Assembly (NCBI RefSeq): GCF_900163665.1
Contig: NZ_FUIA01000002.1
Location: 1-64,000 of the forward strand
Length of the DNA: 64,000 nucleotides
Source of the DNA: Frigoribacterium sp. JB110
Lineage (GTDB): Bacteria; Actinomycetota; Actinomycetes; Actinomycetales; Microbacteriaceae
Direction of reading: 5' to 3'
This document shows positions 53,296 through 63,018 of the stretch, piece by piece (positions within the stretch are counted from its first letter, which is position 1; each line of letters starts with the position of its first letter). Made by a program: the position numbers and the translations under genes. The notes beneath the pieces are model-generated. The model made no database searches. It had not been told where the DNA came from and saw only the letters and a program-made list of their open reading frames with translations.

Positions 53296-54537
53296 GTGAT
53301 GTGTATGCCCACCTCCCGACCAATCATTTCTGACGCGCCACCCATGCCTGCCACCCGACCAAAAATTTTGGATCGAGCGCCTCTCTCGATCACGTTCTTT
53401 GTAGTACTTGCCCTGGTGGTGCTCTCACAGCTCTACGGTGCGCTCGTGCTCGGTCCGGCTTCGGCCCTCGACCTCGGTGCTGATCCGGGCACCTCGGAAT
53501 TGGTGCAGTCCCTATTCGGGGTTGCCTATGCGATTGGTTTCCTCGTCTGGGGGCCAGCGGTCGATCGTTATGGTGCGACAAGGTGCTTTCTGATCGGCCT
53601 GACCGTACTGCTTGCAGCCACTGTCTTCGTGGCTTGTGCCCCGAGCATGTCTTGGCTTCTCGGTGGCAGGATCGTGCAAGGTGCCGCCGCGGCAAGCTTC
53701 GCCCCATCGGTTTTCGCATACTTCGGTGCACGCCTGCCGACCGCTGTCCGCTTAATCGCCGTGACCGTACTGACCAGTTCTTTTCTTGCTGCCGCGGTGC
53801 TTGCGCAGGTCCTCGCGCAGCTCGTCGTGTTAGCGGGCTCATGGCGCTGGTTCTTCATCCTCAGCGCGATCACCCTGACTTTAGGGCTGGTGCTTGCCAT
53901 GCGTGGTCTGCGGCCTACTCCCGGCAGCGCAGAAACTGGTCAGAACGCCACGAGGATACTTGCAGGCCTTTTGGGCAGGTTGCGCATTGTCTTACTGTTA
54001 ATCGCAACGCTGGCGATCCTTGGCCCATTCATCGCGCTCTACGCAGCCCTCGGGCACACCGGTCACTACCCGGACAGCGAGCTCCTGATGCTGCGCCTCA
54101 GTGCACTGCCCGCTCTGATCTGGGCTGGAGCCGCTTCACCCTGGCTTACTCGAATCCGCCCAAGTACACGCATGATTACCGCATTTACCGGCGCAGCGCT
54201 TGCAAGCACCCTGCTTGTTTTCACCGGGCACAGCGTCCTGGGCGCAGGATTCGGCATGCTCCTCCTTGCCACCTGCGTGTCGGTGCTCGCCCCGGCAACA
54301 ATCCAAACCCTCACCGGCATGTCCCCAGAACATTACGGCAGTGTCACAGCGCTCTACACCTTCGCACTCTTCCTCGGCGCCAGCCTTGCAGCTCTGCCAA
54401 TCCCGGTGCTTGCAACATTGGCCCAAGTATCAACTACTGGGCTCGTGCAGGTCACGGCACTCATCGCAATCCCCATTTTCTTACTCGCCCTCACATTCAC
54501 GATTTTCGGGTCTCGAACCCCACAGCAGCCTCAATAA
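53296..54537 (+). CDS. MFS transporter (AraJ/Ydh-like)
   Basis: A 12-TM MFS of up to 413 aa. TM1 is LSITFFVVLALVVLSQLYGA, loop motif A VDRYGATRCFLIG, TM4-5 region GGRIVQGAAAASFAPSVFAY. Start choice is uncertain: GTG 53296, ATG 53299 and ATG 53305 are in frame and none has a clear ribosome site. Followed after 18 bp by a small gene on the same strand. Controlled by the TetR protein at 52643. Substrate unknown. Confidence 0.83.
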   Translation: MMCMPTSRPIISDAPPMPATRPKILDRAPLSITFFVVLALVVLSQLYGALVLGPASALDLGADPGTSELVQSLFGVAYAIGFLVWGPAVDRYGATRCFLIGLTVLLAATVFVACAPSMSWLLGGRIVQGAAAASFAPSVFAYFGARLPTAVRLIAVTVLTSSFLAAAVLAQVLAQLVVLAGSWRWFFILSAITLTLGLVLAMRGLRPTPGSAETGQNATRILAGLLGRLRIVLLLIATLAILGPFIALYAALGHTGHYPDSELLMLRLSALPALIWAGAASPWLTRIRPSTRMITAFTGAALASTLLVFTGHSVLGAGFGMLLLATCVSVLAPATIQTLTGMSPEHYGSVTALYTFALFLGASLAALPIPVLATLAQVSTTGLVQVTALIAIPIFLLALTFTIFGSRTPQQPQ

Positions 54538-54555
54538 ATCCCTGAAAGGAACACC

Positions 54556-54784
54556 ATGTCAGAACATCTTCTCCCTACCCTCAGAATCCCTGAAACGTTC
54601 ACCGAGGTCACGACTCGGCAAGAACACCAAGGCACAACCCCGGTCACCGTAACCCGCCACCATCCAGGCACTGACCCGAAGTACGGGGGCGAACACGTAA
54701 CCACCGTCTTTGGAGACGACCGCATCCTCTACGGCTACACCCGCCAAATCAGCGGTTTCGAACCTGACGCGATCCCGACAACTG
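54556..54784 (+). pseudogene. Small unrecognised gene, 3' end replaced at a junction
   Basis: ATG 54556 has GAAAGGAAC upstream and follows the MFS stop by 18 bp. The first 76 codons (HLLPTLRIPETFTEVTTRQE, DPKYGGEHVTTVFGDDRILY) read as a soluble beta-rich protein of no known family. Near 54784 the frame runs into relaxase DNA in the wrong phase, so the natural C-terminus is lost. Possibly a small partner of the MFS. Confidence 0.5.
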
Positions 54785-56626
54785 GAGAAAACGACGACCA
54801 TGAGCGCCCTCCGCAGGGCGTGGGAGAAGAACCACGGTGCCGGGTCCGTGGTCGGCTTGGCCCCGTCCGCAGCCGCAGCGGATGTCCTCGCCCAGGACCT
54901 CGGCATCAGCACCGAGAACACCGCGAAATGGTTGCACGAGCACCGCCGCGGCACCTGGAACCTCACCGCTGGTCAACTGGTGATCATCGACGAAGCGTCC
55001 CTCGCGGGAACCCTCGCATTGGACACGATCACCGCCCACGCCGCCGACGCGGGCGCGAAGGTACTGCTGGTGGGTGATTGGGCGCAGCTGGCCGCGGTCG
55101 ACGCGGGTGGAGCATTCGGGATGCTCGTCCGAGATCGAGGCGACGCACCGGAGCTGCTGGACGTACGCCGCTTCCGCAACGACTGGGAGAAACACGCCTC
55201 CCTGCAGCTACGCCTCGGCGACACCGACGTCATCGACACCTACCTCAAGCATGACCGCGTCACCCCGGGAACCTACGAAGACATCCTCGACGCCGCCTAC
55301 CAAGCCTGGGTCAGCGACCAAGCCGCGGGCAAGACGTCGGTGCTGATCGCGGAGACCCTCGACACTGTATCCGAGCTGAATACGCGTGCCCGCACCGACC
55401 GAATCCTCGCTGGAGATGTCGCCCTGGATGGGGTGAAGTTGCACGACGGGAACGAAGCCTCCCGCGGCGACTTGGTCATCACCAGGCGAAACGACCGCCG
55501 CCTCTCCCTTGGACGCGGCTGGGTGAAGAACGGAGACCGTTGGCACGTCACCCACGCACACGACGACGGATCCCTCACGGTCCGCCGGGCACACTCTCGG
55601 TGGCGGACCACGATCATTCTGCCCGCAGCCTACGTTGCTGACCAGGTCGACCTCGGATACGCGATCACCGCGCACAGGGCACAGGGCTCCACCGTCGATA
55701 CCGCTCACGCGATCGTCCACTCACCGGAAGTCACCCGTGAGTCGCTCTACGTCGCGATGACCCGCGGCCGAGAATCCAACCGCGTCTATGTCGCCACCGA
55801 CCAGCATCATCTGGAAGAACATCAACACCGAGACGACCTGGAACTGAGCGCACGAAGCATTCTCTATGGCATCCTCCAACATGTCGGTGCCGAACAGTCC
55901 GCACATGACACCATCACCGCAGAACAAGACATGTGGGGGTCGCTCGCGCAGCTGGCCGCCGAATACGAGACCATCGCCACGGAAGCCCAACAATCCCGGT
56001 GGGTCACCCTCCTCGAAACAGCAGGCCTCGGCACCGCCGTCGTTGACGATCTTGTGGAGACGGACTCGTTTGGGATCCTCACCACGGAGCTTCGTCGCCT
56101 CGAAGCCGAGGGGCACAACATCGACGACCTCCTCCCACGCGTCATCCGCGCAGGAAACCTCGAAGACGTTGAAGATCTCGGATCGCTGCTGCGGTTCCGG
56201 ATCCAGAAAGTCACGGCGACCTACCCCGCTTCGTCGCGCCAGGCTCCCGGCCTGATCATCGGTCTGGTGCCCCGGGCCACGGGCATCACCGACCCTGCCA
56301 TGCGGCAAGCCCTTGAGGAACGGGAGCAGCTCATGCAGGCGCGGCTCAACATCCTCACCCAGGCGGTGCTCGAACACGCTGAGCCCTGGGTCACGGCGCT
56401 CGACATTGCTGACCCGGCGGTGCGGCAGAGCACGGTGCGGGCGGTTGTCGCGTATCGGGATCGGTGGGGCATCACCTCGACAAGCCCGCTCGGGCCAGTC
56501 CCGGCGGATGATGCGCAACGTATCGACTACCAACGCGCCCGCACCCGTATCCGTGAGTCAGAGCACACTGACCAGACATCTGGCGCAGCGACCATCCGTG
56601 ATCAGAGTGGTCGAACCCTCCGATGA
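54785..56626 (+). pseudogene. MobF-type relaxase/helicase gene, 5'-truncated
   Basis: About 610 codons of the TraI/TrwC-like C-terminal helicase. The frame begins inside Walker A (only the KTTTM of GKTTTM remains), then VIIDEASLAGTLALDTI (Walker B), LVGDWAQLAAVDAGGAF (motif III), ITAHRAQGSTVDTAHAIV and YVAMTRGRESNRVYVA (motifs V-VI). The relaxase domain and most of the P-loop are missing, so it cannot nick or unwind. Marks a former conjugative element; the natural stop is at 56626. Confidence 0.85.
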
Positions 56627-56689
56627 GCCCAGAAGTTGCCTCGATAAACTCAATGTATGACTTGAACCGTCCCAGGTTCTCTGCCGCTT

Positions 56690-57667
56690 CTATGCGGGGA
56701 GCGGCTCGCGTGTGAGAGCCGCGTAGTGGGCAGCTTCGTATTCGTTGGGGCTGACCATGCCGAGACTACCGTGGAGGCGGCGGTGGTTGTACCAATCGAC
56801 CCAGCCAGCGGTGGCGTATTCGACGTCGGCGATGGTCTTGTACGCGCCGTCGTGGAAGATCGTCGTACGCACGCATTCAGCCTTGTAGAGGCCGTTGATC
56901 GTCTCCATGAGTGCGTTGTCATATGCGTCGCCGATGGATCCGATCGATGGGGCGATGCCGTCGAGGGCGAGCTTCTCGGTCCACACCAGCGACGTGTATT
57001 GACTGCCTGCATCCGAGTGCGCCCGGAGCTGGTTTGGCTGGACGGGGTGGCCTTGCCGGTCCCGTTCCCACAGCGCGATACGCAGCGGGATCATGACCAG
57101 ATCTGTGTGCTTGGTGGTCTGCGCATGCCAGGCCACGATGCGCTGCGAGAACACGTCGAGGATGAACGCGACATACACCCAGCCCGCCCATGATCGAACA
57201 TAAGTGAAGTCCATCACCCAGGTATGATCCGGCCGCGGGGCGGTGAAATCCCGGTTCAGGAGGTCGCCGGCGCGATTGCCGTCTTTGCCCGGAATCGTCG
57301 TCCTGATGCGCTTCGCGCGAGTGATGCCCGACAAGCCCAGCGTCCGCATCGCCCGGTCCACCGCGCCACGTGTCGCGTCCGCGATGGCAGTGCGGCGGAT
57401 CAGCGCGGTCATCTTCTTTCGCCCATACAATCCCTCTGGAGTCATTCTCCGACGCGTCGTCCCGTCCGCGCGCAGCTCGGTGGTCCACGCCGCCGCGCGA
57501 ATGGCGTCAACGACCATCGCGTCGGAGATCGTCCGCACGGCGATGTGAGGCCTGCGCCAAGCCCGATAGGTGCGCGCAGCGACCTTCACGCCCTGCTCTC
57601 GCAGGACGCGGATGATCGACTCGACTGCGTGACCTTCGGCTCTCATCTGTTCGATGAAGCCCATCAT
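56690..57667 (-). CDS. IS3 transposase OrfB (DDE integrase)
   Basis: A 325-aa rve transposase. First Asp is in WVMDFTYVRSWAG, second in AHSDAGSQYTSL, Glu in METINGLYKAE; the C-terminus NHRRLHGSLGMVSPNEYEA is typical. ATGATG at 57667 overlaps the OrfA stop, so translation is coupled. All catalytic residues are present. Confidence 0.94.
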   Translation of the reverse strand: MMGFIEQMRAEGHAVESIIRVLREQGVKVAARTYRAWRRPHIAVRTISDAMVVDAIRAAAWTTELRADGTTRRRMTPEGLYGRKKMTALIRRTAIADATRGAVDRAMRTLGLSGITRAKRIRTTIPGKDGNRAGDLLNRDFTAPRPDHTWVMDFTYVRSWAGWVYVAFILDVFSQRIVAWHAQTTKHTDLVMIPLRIALWERDRQGHPVQPNQLRAHSDAGSQYTSLVWTEKLALDGIAPSIGSIGDAYDNALMETINGLYKAECVRTTIFHDGAYKTIADVEYATAGWVDWYNHRRLHGSLGMVSPNEYEAAHYAALTREPLPA

Positions 57668-57978
57668 CAGTGGTTGCGGGGGTCGAGTTCCCCCGCGAAG
57701 AAAGTCGTCGCCGCACGCAGGATCGCAACGTCCTCACGCAGTCGTCGGTTCTCGGCCTTGAGACGGCGAATCTCAGCATGCTCTTCACTGGTCTGCCCAT
57801 CGCGGTTGCCCGCATCGATATCGGCCTGCACGACCCACCGTCGCAACGACTCGTTACCGACGCCTTCCTGGCGGGCGACGGCAGCTATGGCCTTCGCGTT
57901 TGACGGGTACTCGGCCCGGTGCTCGAGCACAAGCCTGACAGCTCGATCCCTGAGCGCCTGATCAATCTTCTTCGGCAT
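57667..57978 (-). CDS. IS3 transposase OrfA
   Basis: A 103-aa protein. HTH (DQALRDRAVRLVLEHRAEYP; AAVARQEGVGNESLRRWVVQ) is followed by a zipper helix (IRRLKAENRRLREDVAILRA) that supports dimerisation. ATG 57978 has GAAAGGATG upstream. Typical length for the family. Confidence 0.92.
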   Translation of the reverse strand: MPKKIDQALRDRAVRLVLEHRAEYPSNAKAIAAVARQEGVGNESLRRWVVQADIDAGNRDGQTSEEHAEIRRLKAENRRLREDVAILRAATTFFAGELDPRNH

Positions 57979-58107
57979 AACGCCATCCTTTCAACTCGAA
58001 AGGAAGCGGCATCAAACCTGGGACGGTTCACCAAACGGCTGCCTCCATGAGGTGCGCGTCCCTTCGGCATCGCCTGAACTGGGACCGCATTCTGTGCCTG
58101 AGCGGTC

Positions 58108-59544
58108 TCAGACACTCCCGAAGAACTTCTTCATGCGCGGCACGCGTCGGATCAGAAGCTGGTCGAGTGCGAGGATGACGATCAGCGAGAGGCCGAACAG
58201 CGGCAAGAAGATCCCGAGAGCCGCCATGACGACGATGAGCAACCAGTTTCCCCAGACAGGAAGTTTCGCTCGAGGTGCGGCCGTCCCGGAGGCGGAGCCC
58301 CGCCGCGTCCACCACATGATCGGCGCGGACACGCACATGAACATCACGGCCAGGCAGAACAGGGTCGACAGGATCGTGTTGAACACGCCGAGACGGCGGC
58401 CCTCATGGACGGCGATTCCTTGGGAGACGACCTGCGCGCTGATGCTGTAGTCGTCGTAGCCGTAGGTGCCGACGACATCGCCGCTGTACTGGTCGACGTG
58501 GATCGTGCGTTCCAGACTCACCTCGGCCTCGGCAGGGTTGCCGTTGTCGTTCCACTGGCTCGACATGACGCTGAACACCCCGGTCTCGCCGTCGGGGTAG
58601 ATGATCGAGTACGGCTCCGGTGCGCCCTCCGCCCGGGCGGTGGCGACCGCATCGTCGATGGGGATCGGTGCAGTCCCTGTGATCTGGCTGGTCCCGGTGT
58701 GGCCATTGCCGATCGCCCAGCCTGCCTCGGCGTTGGTGCCGCTGGTGCGTTCGATGAGCTCGTCGATCGTGGACTCCGCCCCAGGATCTTCGCCCCAGAG
58801 GGATGACCCGTTGCCTGAAGCGACCTGCTGGGCGGCCGATCCCCATACGCCGGTCCAGGGCAGTCCGGAGACGACGAGCATCAGGATGCCCAACCCGACC
58901 GGCAGCCCCACGATCGCATGCCACCCCCGCAGGCGGGCCCCCTTCAGCTTCTTCGCCTGGGCTCCTCCACGGGGGCGGCGGCCGAGGAAGAAGATGATGA
59001 ACCCGGTGATCGTGAGCACGATCGCCCAGCTTCCGCCGAGCTCGACGATCCGGTCTCCGATGCCTTCCTCGCCGATGAGGAGGTCCCCGTGAATTCGCTC
59101 GGCCCAGTCCGAGACGAGCTGGTCCGCCGTGAGCTCGCCCGTGATCGTCGCCGTGTACGGGTCGACATACACGTTCGCATTGACCCCGTCGGCGCGCTCG
59201 GTGACGAACACGGTCGCCCGGTCCCCCGTGTGGTCGACGACCGAGAGGACCGGTCGATCCGGATACGCCCCCTGCACCGCCTCCTCCTGCACTGACAGCG
59301 CCTCCCGCTCCGCGCCCTCCGGAGCGGTCACGGTGAGGACGCCGGGGTGGGTAAGCGCGTCGACCTCGGCACGGAACATGTACGTCATGCCGGTGACGGC
59401 GAGGACGAACAGCACCGGGATCACGATGAGCGCCCCGTAGAAGTGCCACCGCCAGAACGCCCCATACCAGTTCGTCTTCCTCCGCCTCGGCGGCGACGGC
59501 ACCGCCGCGGGTGCGTCGGGAATGTCGGTCTCGGTAGCGGTCAT
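58108..59544 (-). CDS. PepSY-associated transmembrane protein
   Basis: A 478-aa membrane protein of the PepSY-TM class. N-terminal TM anchor about 30-55 (FWRWHFYGALIVIPVLFVLA), an outer PepSY-like segment (DPYTATITGELTADQLVSDW, IHGDLL), TM pair near 170 and 215, a second PepSY segment (VDQYSGDVVGTYGYDDYSIS) and three C-terminal helices. Homologs are linked to iron or copper handling and siderophore reduction. ATG 59544 follows GAGAGG. Divergent from the DUF5134 gene with a BlaI-type box between them. Exact role unknown. Confidence 0.88.
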   Translation of the reverse strand: MTATETDIPDAPAAVPSPPRRRKTNWYGAFWRWHFYGALIVIPVLFVLAVTGMTYMFRAEVDALTHPGVLTVTAPEGAEREALSVQEEAVQGAYPDRPVLSVVDHTGDRATVFVTERADGVNANVYVDPYTATITGELTADQLVSDWAERIHGDLLIGEEGIGDRIVELGGSWAIVLTITGFIIFFLGRRPRGGAQAKKLKGARLRGWHAIVGLPVGLGILMLVVSGLPWTGVWGSAAQQVASGNGSSLWGEDPGAESTIDELIERTSGTNAEAGWAIGNGHTGTSQITGTAPIPIDDAVATARAEGAPEPYSIIYPDGETGVFSVMSSQWNDNGNPAEAEVSLERTIHVDQYSGDVVGTYGYDDYSISAQVVSQGIAVHEGRRLGVFNTILSTLFCLAVMFMCVSAPIMWWTRRGSASGTAAPRAKLPVWGNWLLIVVMAALGIFLPLFGLSLIVILALDQLLIRRVPRMKKFFGSV

Positions 59545-59577
59545 CAGCAGGCCTCTCGGAACAGCAACCAGTTATCT

Positions 59578-59590
59578 CTACATATTGTAG
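59578..59590. promoter_or_regulatory. BlaI/CopY-type operator
   Basis: CTACA-TAT-TGTAG is a perfect inverted repeat with the TACA/TGTA core of BlaI/MecI/CopY operators. It lies 33 bp upstream of the PepSY start and 15 bp before the DUF5134 start, so one dimer could control both. A BlaI-family gene is at 63135. Confidence 0.65.
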
Positions 59591-59605
59591 TAGTAAGGTG
59601 GCGGT

Positions 59606-60217
59606 GTGACTACATCGCCTTGGGACTTGATCCTCACAGTCGTGTTCGTGTTCACCGGCCTTGTCTGTGTCGGTGCACTCATCGCGCGTCGCGTCGTCCG
59701 GCCGCGAAGCACTGAAGGGATTGGCGATGAGGAACTCGTCGACATCACCCACACCGTGATGAGCGCGGCGATGATCCTGATGACTTGGGCCGCAGTCCTC
59801 GACGCGGTCACCTGGGCACAGGTCGCGCTGTTCGCCGTCTTCGCCCTCGCACTCATCCCCAACTTCCGGCGCGCGCACGGACTGGCGCACCGGGTCGACC
59901 TCGTGGGACACGTCGCGATGAATGCGGCGATGATCTGGATGCTCGCGGCCATGCCGTTGCTCATGGCCGGCATGGATATGGGTGACGATGCCGGATCTGC
60001 GCATGCGGGGCATCACGAAAGCGGGCACGAGCAAGGTCTGACGGCGACGCCGGTCTGGGGCGATGTGGTCAACGGTCTCTTCATCGTCGTCTGCGCGATC
60101 GGGGCATTGTGGTGGCTGTATCGATCTGCGACCGCGCGCGGACACCGGCTTCATTCTGGGTGTCATGCCCTGATGGCGGCGGGCATGGCCGCCATGCTCT
60201 GGCTGATGAACGCCTGA
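59606..60217 (+). CDS. DUF5134-like membrane protein
   Basis: A 203-aa protein with five or six TM helices (LILTVVFVFTGLVCVGALIA, ITHTVMSAAMILMTWAAVLD, AMIWMLAAMPLLMAGMDMGD ..). A His-rich loop (HAGHHESGHEQ) and several Met/His in membrane segments suggest copper or other metal contact. The family is found beside copper genes in actinobacteria. GTG 59606 follows AAGGTGG. Divergent from the PepSY gene and under the BlaI-type box. Confidence 0.8.
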   Translation: MTTSPWDLILTVVFVFTGLVCVGALIARRVVRPRSTEGIGDEELVDITHTVMSAAMILMTWAAVLDAVTWAQVALFAVFALALIPNFRRAHGLAHRVDLVGHVAMNAAMIWMLAAMPLLMAGMDMGDDAGSAHAGHHESGHEQGLTATPVWGDVVNGLFIVVCAIGALWWLYRSATARGHRLHSGCHALMAAGMAAMLWLMNA

Positions 60218-60311
60218 CGCCACTCACTCCCGCTCCCGCCGGGTCAGGTCTCCAGTCCGAGCACCGGTTGAGGAGACGGGAGCACCACACGCTCCAACCC
60301 GAGAGCGCGTC

Positions 60312-60328
60312 CTCTACGAGATGTAGAG
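60312..60328. promoter_or_regulatory. Second BlaI/CopY-type operator, now separated from blaI by an IS
   Basis: CTCTAC-GAGAT-GTAGAG has perfect 6-bp arms with the CTAC/GTAG core. It stands 9 bp before the left end of the IS3 element at 60337. The blaI-type gene begins 46 bp after the element's right end, so this was probably its autoregulatory site before the insertion. Confidence 0.55.
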
Positions 60329-60368
60329 CTTGAGGCTGACCCCGATTCCCGGACAGGTGGTTGGTTGG

Positions 60369-60650
60369 TCAGGCTGCCAGCGCGAGCTGGCGGCGTTCGT
60401 ACTCTAGCGGGCTGATGTAGCCGATGCCGGAGTGGCGGCGGCGCGCGTTGTACCACCCGTCGATCCACGTGTAGGCGCCGCGGCGGGCGGCGTCGATCGT
60501 GGCGAACGTGTGCCGGTGGTAGTACTCGTTCTTGAACGTGGACCAGAACGATTCCGCGGCGGCGTTATCCCAGCACACCCCGGTGCGGCCCATTGACCGG
60601 AGCAGTCCGAGCTCGGCGGCAGCGTCCGCGAGTTGGCCGCTGGTGTACTG
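60369..60650 (-). pseudogene. IS3 OrfB, 3' part, split by IS30
   Basis: Encodes the last third of the DDE transposase (YTSGQLADAAAELGLLRSMG, Glu in AAAESFWSTFKNE, RRRHSGIGYISPLEYERRQ). The first two Asp residues are in the part at 62102-62757. Joined after removal of the IS30 and one CTG, the frame is continuous (HADRGTQ-YTSGQ). Confidence 0.88.
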
Positions 60651-62101
60651 GCCGTGTTCAATCGGTCGTCGCAACACCGACAGCGAGAGGTGTTCGATGG
60701 GCTACAGCAACAAGCAGAAGTGGGTGCGCGCGTATCGCGGGCAGATCGTTTCCCCGGGGAGGCCGACCGTCGCGTGGCGAGAGGACCGTGTCCGGTTCTG
60801 GGCAGCGATCGCCGAGGGAAAGAAGACAAGAGACGCGGGTGCCGCTGCGGGCGTGTCTGAGCCGGTCGCGTATCGCTGGTTCCGGAATGCTGGCGGTGTG
60901 AATCCTCAATTCCCATCCGAGGTATCCGGGCGGTATCTCTCGCTTCGCGAGCGTGAGGACATCGCCCTCTGGCGCGCTCAGGGCGCGGGCGTTCGTGAGG
61001 TCGCGCGACGATTGGGGCGCGACGCATCGACCGTGTCTCGTGAGTTGCACCGGAACGCCTCGACACGCACTTATCGCCTGGATTACAAGGCATCCACCGC
61101 GCAATGGCATGCCGAGCGCCGCGCTCGTCGGCCTAAGCCAGCAAAGCTCGCGCTCGCCCCCGAGCTACGCCGCTATGTCAACGACAAGCTGAGCGGCAGG
61201 GTCGTCGATGATGACGGCACGCAGATCGGACCGGACGGACCGGCCTGGGATGGGAAGAACAAGCCCCATCGCGGTGACCGCGAATGGGTGAGCGGCTGGA
61301 GTCCGAGGCAGATCTCGAAGCGATTGCCGATCGACTTCCCGGACGATGTGTCGATGCGGATCTCACACGAGGCGATCTATCAAGCGCTCTACGTCCCCTC
61401 ACGCGGAGGGCTGGAGAGACGACAAACCTGGCATCTGCGGCGCGGTCGCACGAAACGCGTTCCCAGAGCCCGCGCTCGTCAGCAGGCATGGGCGCACGTG
61501 ACCGACGAGACCGTGCTCTCCCGGCGTCCGGCAGAAGCGACGGACCGAAAGATCGCGGGTCATTGGGAAGGTGATCTCGTCATCGGGCTGAAGCGCTCAG
61601 CGGTCGCGACACTTATCGAGCGGACGACGAGATACGCGGTGTTGATCCACCTTCCCCGACAGGCGGGATACGGGGTGATCCCGCCCCGGAAGAACGGTCC
61701 GGCGCTGGCCGGCTACGGGGCGATCACGATGAAGAACACGTTGGCGTCGGCATTCCTCGCGTTGCCGGAGTCGCTACGGCGCTCGTTGACCTGGGACCGG
61801 GGCAAAGAACTCTCTGCGCACGAGCTGCTCACGAAAGAGATCGGTTTGCCGGTCTACTTCGCCGATGCGAAGAGCCCGTGGCAGCGCGGGAGCAATGAGC
61901 ATCTCAACGGGCTGCTTCGTCAGTACTTTCCCAAGGGCACCGACCTGTCCCGTTGGAGCGAGCGAGAGATCAACGCGATCGCGACTGCGATCAACGACAG
62001 GCCTCGAGAGATCCTCGGCTGGCGCACTCCCGCCGAGGCATTCGCCGAACAACTACACTGACTCGAAGAAGCAACTGTTGCGACGACCGATTGAACACGG
62101 C
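60651..62101. mobile_element. IS30-family insertion sequence, complete
   Basis: Inverted ends GCCGTGTTCAATCGGTCGTC on both sides (right end inverted). A 3-bp duplication CTG is at 60648-60650 and 62102-62104, as expected for IS30. One intact transposase. It was inserted into the orfB of the surrounding IS3. Confidence 0.92.
60697..62061 (+). CDS. IS30-family transposase
   Basis: A 454-aa transposase. The N-terminal region has a first HTH (GKKTRDAGAAAGVSEPVAYR), then the IS30 HTH_38 (YLSLREREDIALWRAQGAGV; VARRLGRDASTVSRELHRN). DDE core: Asp in HWEGDLVIG, Asp in LTWDRGKELSAH, Glu in GSNEHLNGLLRQYFPKGTDL. The insert RQAGYGVIPPRKNGPALAGY is seen in actinobacterial IS30 copies. ATG 60697 follows GAGAGG. 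All catalytic residues present. Confidence 0.95.
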   Translation: MGYSNKQKWVRAYRGQIVSPGRPTVAWREDRVRFWAAIAEGKKTRDAGAAAGVSEPVAYRWFRNAGGVNPQFPSEVSGRYLSLREREDIALWRAQGAGVREVARRLGRDASTVSRELHRNASTRTYRLDYKASTAQWHAERRARRPKPAKLALAPELRRYVNDKLSGRVVDDDGTQIGPDGPAWDGKNKPHRGDREWVSGWSPRQISKRLPIDFPDDVSMRISHEAIYQALYVPSRGGLERRQTWHLRRGRTKRVPRARARQQAWAHVTDETVLSRRPAEATDRKIAGHWEGDLVIGLKRSAVATLIERTTRYAVLIHLPRQAGYGVIPPRKNGPALAGYGAITMKNTLASAFLALPESLRRSLTWDRGKELSAHELLTKEIGLPVYFADAKSPWQRGSNEHLNGLLRQYFPKGTDLSRWSEREINAIATAINDRPREILGWRTPAEAFAEQLH

Positions 62102-62757
62102 CTGGGTGCCCCGATCGGCGTGGAAGATCACCTTGCGGGGCAGATCGCCGCGCAGCGCGACGGCCTGGCGCAGTGCGTCCTCGACGAGGTCGGCATGCAA
62201 ACTGTCGCCCACGGTGCGCCCGAGCACCCGGCGAGTGTTCCCGTCCCGGACGGCGCACAGGTACGCCCACCCCTCACCTGTGTGCAGATACGTGATGTCG
62301 GAGAACCACGCGCGGTCCCGATCTCCCTGATCGAACTGTCGCTCGACGAGATCGGGGACGGGGAACGGATCCGCTCCCTGCACCGAGGTCGGAGGATGCC
62401 AGGTCCGTGGACTGATCCCAGTGATCCCTTCAGCCCGCATGAGTTTCGCGACTGTCTTGCGTGACACGGCCACTCCGGCATACCGCAGGTCAGCATGGAT
62501 TCTTGGTGCCCCGTAGGTCCCATCCGACGCGGTATGGGACGCACGGATCTGCGCGACCAGCTCCGCTACCCGCCGCTGTCGGGGAGTCGGCCCGGCAACG
62601 GTCCGAGCCCGCCACTCGTAGAACCGGCGGCGATCCACCCCCAGCAGCCGGCACATCCGTGCGACCGTCATCGCGCTGTCCAGATCGGCCTTCTCCGCCT
62701 CGATCACCGCGAACCGCTCCTCGGGTTCTGCTTCGAGGCGAAGAAGGCCGCCGCTTT
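62102..62757 (-). pseudogene. IS3 OrfB, 5' part, split by IS30
   Basis: Encodes the HTH_21 region (MTVARMCRLLGVDRRRFYEW, TYGAPRIHADLRYAGVAVSR) and first two catalytic Asp residues (WFSDITYLHTGEGW; FHADRGTQ). It is expressed by -1 frameshifting from OrfA at the slippery A-AAA-G at 62758-62754 (GGGAAAAGC). Cut by the IS30 element at 62101. Confidence 0.87.
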
Positions 62758-63018
62758 TCCCAAGAACTCGTTGTCCATCCTCAGATCCTGGTTCTCGCGA
62801 CGCAGCCGTTCCAGCTCGGCACGCTCGTCCACGTCCAGCGACGCCTCGGGTCCGCCACCGCGGGCGCGCTCCTGCTGCACCCACCGGCCCAGCAACTGCT
62901 CCCCGACACCGATCTCCCGGGCGACCGCGGCGATCGTCCGATCCGTATCGATCACCAGATGCGCCGCCTCGCGCCGATACTCCGGCGTGTACGACTTCCT
63001 CTTCTTGCTCGTGCCCAT
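62704..63018 (-). CDS. IS3 transposase OrfA
   Basis: A 104-aa protein with HTH (SYTPEYRREAAHLVIDTDRT; VAREIGVGEQLLGRWVQQER) and zipper helix (ERLRRENQDLRMDNEFLGKA). ATG 63018 chosen because GGAGG lies nine bases upstream. Contains the -1 frameshift site near its 3' end. Still intact although its partner is broken. Confidence 0.9.
   Translation of the reverse strand: MGTSKKRKSYTPEYRREAAHLVIDTDRTIAAVAREIGVGEQLLGRWVQQERARGGGPEASLDVDERAELERLRRENQDLRMDNEFLGKAAAFFASKQNPRSGSR

Larger units (their letters stand above)
56663..58030. mobile_element. IS3-family insertion sequence (second copy type)
   Basis: Termini TGAACCGTCCCAGGTTCTCT (left) and TGAACCGTCCCAGGTTTGAT (right, inverted). It contains overlapping orfA and orfB on the minus strand, both intact. 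Flanking bases (ACT and CCA) do not form a duplication, so one flank has probably been rearranged since insertion. It sits just after the truncated relaxase. Confidence 0.9.

Noticed and set aside
56650..58035. Target duplication for the IS3 element at 56663-58030
   Set aside because: The bases next to each end (ACT, CCA) do not match, so no duplication is claimed. The same applies to the outer IS3 at 60337-63089.
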